Shown here piece by piece: positions 6,527-7,744 of a DNA stretch of 7,744 nt. Position 1 is the stretch's first letter; each line of letters begins with the position of its first letter. The translations under genes and the position numbers were made by a program. A model generated the notes under the pieces. It searched no databases. It saw only the letters and a list, made by a program, of their open reading frames with translations, and was not told the origin of the DNA. Location of the stretch: contig JBGAWJ010000074.1 in the NCBI GenBank assembly GCA_044227605.1, positions 1 through 7,744 of the forward strand. Reading direction: 5' to 3'. This stretch comes from JAEUKQ01 sp044227605. GTDB lineage: Bacteria; Pseudomonadota; Alphaproteobacteria; JAEUKQ01.

Positions 6527-7348
6527 TTAGAGGATTGCCTGCAAATCCGTATTTTGTAACCGACCGTCCAGCCGCACCGGTTGAATTATTTTGGCAAGCC
6601 CTGTGGTGGGATCTGTTTCAATAAAGACGCCACATAAAGTTCCTTGCCCTAAAGCAGGCGTCAAACGATCCGTTGGTAGTTTCTTAGTAAACCGTTGAAT
6701 GGGCGCTGTTTTATCCATACCGATCACCGAATTATAATCCCCGCACATACCAGCGTCGGTCTGATAAGCTGTCCCCCCAGGTAAGATTTGGGCATCAGCC
6801 GTCGGCACATGGGTATGCGTACCCACAACTGCAGAAACCCTGCCATCTAAATAATGCCCCATAGCCATTTTCTCACTGCTGGCTTCCGCATGGAAATCCA
6901 CCATAATGGCCGCAACGCTACCCCCCAACCGGTGCGCAGATAATTCTTTCTCGACCGCCGCAAAGGGGTCATCTAAAGTTTCCATATATAACCGGCCCAT
7001 TACATTAATAACCAATATTTTCTCGCCTTTAGGCGTTTGATGGAGATAGCTGCCCTTCCCAGGCGTGCCCGGCGGAAAGTTGGCTGGCCTGATCAATCGG
7101 GGATCTTTTTGGATCCCAGACATTGTTTCTTTTTGATCCCAAATATGGTTGCCAGTCGTAATAACATCCACGCCTAATTGATAAAATGCTTGGCAGATTT
7201 GCACGGTAATGCCAAAGCCCGCAGCAGCATTCTCGCCATTGGCAACCACTACATCTAATTTCAACAACTTGCGCAAATTCGGCACATGGCGTTCTGTCAC
7301 TTCCCGTCCGCTGCGACCGATGATATCGCCCAAAAACAATAAACGCAT
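6527..7348 (-). CDS. ymdB: YmdB-type metallophosphoesterase (TIGR00282 family)
   Basis: This family hydrolyses phosphodiesters, with 2',3'-cyclic nucleotide activity reported for Bacillus subtilis YmdB; the physiological substrate in alphaproteobacteria is not established. The 273-residue sequence has all the metal-ligand motifs: GDIIG with D8, NGENAA with E39 and N40, TTGNHIWD with N67 and H68, VDFHAEASSEK with H153, and GTHTHVPTAD with H178 and H180. A TDAGMCGDYNSVIGM segment near 217-231 is also typical. There is no signal peptide, so it should be cytoplasmic. The ATG at 7346-7348 follows an AGGAAG ribosome site by five bases and lies 44 bases after the folate gene, so both may be co-transcribed. 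It is not the unrelated E. coli macrodomain protein also named YmdB. Confidence 0.93.
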   Translation of the reverse strand: MRLLFLGDIIGRSGREVTERHVPNLRKLLKLDVVVANGENAAAGFGITVQICQAFYQLGVDVITTGNHIWDQKETMSGIQKDPRLIRPANFPPGTPGKGSYLHQTPKGEKILVINVMGRLYMETLDDPFAAVEKELSAHRLGGSVAAIMVDFHAEASSEKMAMGHYLDGRVSAVVGTHTHVPTADAQILPGGTAYQTDAGMCGDYNSVIGMDKTAPIQRFTKKLPTDRLTPALGQGTLCGVFIETDPTTGLAKIIQPVRLDGRLQNTDLQAIL

Positions 7349-7392
7349 TAAAACTTCCTACATGGTCAATTGATTATCTTATTCACTGTTAA

Positions 7393-7744
7393 TTACCCGT
7401 TATTGTTTACCCTTGGGCGTTTTGGGGCAGAAGATATAATAGGAATAACTTCTTCATCCGTAATAACGACATCCAATTTCTGATCATATCTATTCGTTGG
7501 TAAAGCCTTCGCTTCCTGACAAGAAAAACCGACGCCCACAATATGGACCAACCGGTGGCGCCTTAAGAAATAGATGGTCCGATCATAATATCCGCCGCCA
7601 TATCCTAAACGGTTGCCTAACCGATCAAAAGCCAATAAAGGCACTAAAATAACGGCAGGGAAAACTTCTGGCATATCGGCTGAAGGCACATATCCCCCCG
7701 GACCGTTTGGTTTAACTAAGGCAATGTCCGGCTGCCAGCGACGA
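7393..7744 (-). CDS. ygfA: 5-formyltetrahydrofolate cyclo-ligase (5' part beyond the window)
   Basis: The enzyme converts 5-formyltetrahydrofolate to 5,10-methenyltetrahydrofolate using ATP, returning a storage or inhibitory folate to one-carbon metabolism in the cytoplasm. The window keeps the C-terminal 116 residues. These contain VILVPLLAFDRLGNRLGYGGGYYDR, where the GYGGGYYDR block is the nucleotide/folate-binding hallmark of the family. The closing pattern VGVGFSCQEAKALPTNRYDQKLDVVITDEEVI is equally typical. Full-length proteins are about 190-200 residues, so some 80 are missing to the right. The frame continues upstream of the internal GTG at 7689 (RRWQPDIALVKPNGPGGY), so that GTG is not the start. 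The symbol ygfA (also fau) follows E. coli usage. The gene lies 44 bases ahead of ymdB, probably in one transcript. Confidence 0.93.
   Translation of the reverse strand, partial: RRWQPDIALVKPNGPGGYVPSADMPEVFPAVILVPLLAFDRLGNRLGYGGGYYDRTIYFLRRHRLVHIVGVGFSCQEAKALPTNRYDQKLDVVITDEEVIPIISSAPKRPRVNNNG

Noticed and set aside
6481..6530. Possible terminator after ymdB (aagccctg ... caatgggtt around an A/T run).
   Set aside because: The two arms pair poorly, with several mismatches, and no T-run follows a stable stem in the direction of transcription.
7349..7392. ATGTAG start-stop pair and a TTGACC word just before ymdB.
   Set aside because: The ATGTAG merely overlaps the ymdB ribosome site, and TTGACC has no -10 box at proper spacing before the gene start. 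Both look accidental.

Overview
The window is a compact run of bacterial genes, all on the minus strand, that reads as part of an alphaproteobacterial chromosome. Right to left (the direction of transcription) the order is: 5-formyltetrahydrofolate cyclo-ligase (cut by the right edge), a YmdB-type metallophosphoesterase, yebC, ruvC, ruvA, ruvB, ybgC, tolQ, tolR, tolA, tolB (cut or broken at the left edge). The yebC-ruvCAB-ybgC-tolQRAB arrangement, with the cyclo-ligase and YmdB genes ahead of it, is the layout I know from Alphaproteobacteria. The RuvC segment around AVEETFVNKNP is also of the alphaproteobacterial type. The sequence leans to AT and has no signs of phage or mobile DNA. I would guess a Rhodospirillales- or Holosporales-like lineage, but one window cannot settle that. 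A run of ten N inside ruvC shows that this is a draft scaffold, probably from a metagenome or single cell.

Region by region: 7393-7744 holds the last 116 codons of the folate enzyme. 6527-7348 is the complete ymdB-like gene. 6360-6526 is the only sizeable gap between genes and is the natural place for a promoter serving the genes downstream. 5631-6359 is yebC. 5088-5601, 4468-5091 and 3395-4471 are ruvC, ruvA and ruvB, linked by two 4-base ATGA overlaps. 2908-3402 is ybgC, overlapping ruvB by 8 bases. 2178-2942, 1735-2178 and 838-1731 are tolQ, tolR and tolA, nearly back to back. tolB runs from 800 leftward, and its recognisable sequence stops near position 90. No stretch over 300 bases lacks a gene.

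Two working units share the transcript. RuvA, RuvB and RuvC form the complex that branch-migrates and cuts Holliday junctions during recombination and repair. TolQ, TolR and TolA form a proton-driven machine in the inner membrane that, with periplasmic TolB and the lipoprotein Pal (expected beyond the left edge), draws the outer membrane in at division. YbgC is the thioesterase customarily encoded with Tol-Pal, and YebC is a ribosome-associated or regulatory factor customarily encoded before ruvC.

I see no new system here. The most interesting point is a 16-base tandem duplication at the end of ybgC. It seems to have pushed the reading frame past its original stop and into tolQ, creating a 35-base overlap. 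Also worth checking are the abrupt loss of TolB similarity near position 90, at a small perfect hairpin, and the assembly gap in ruvC, whose true length can be inferred from the frame and from catalytic-residue spacing.
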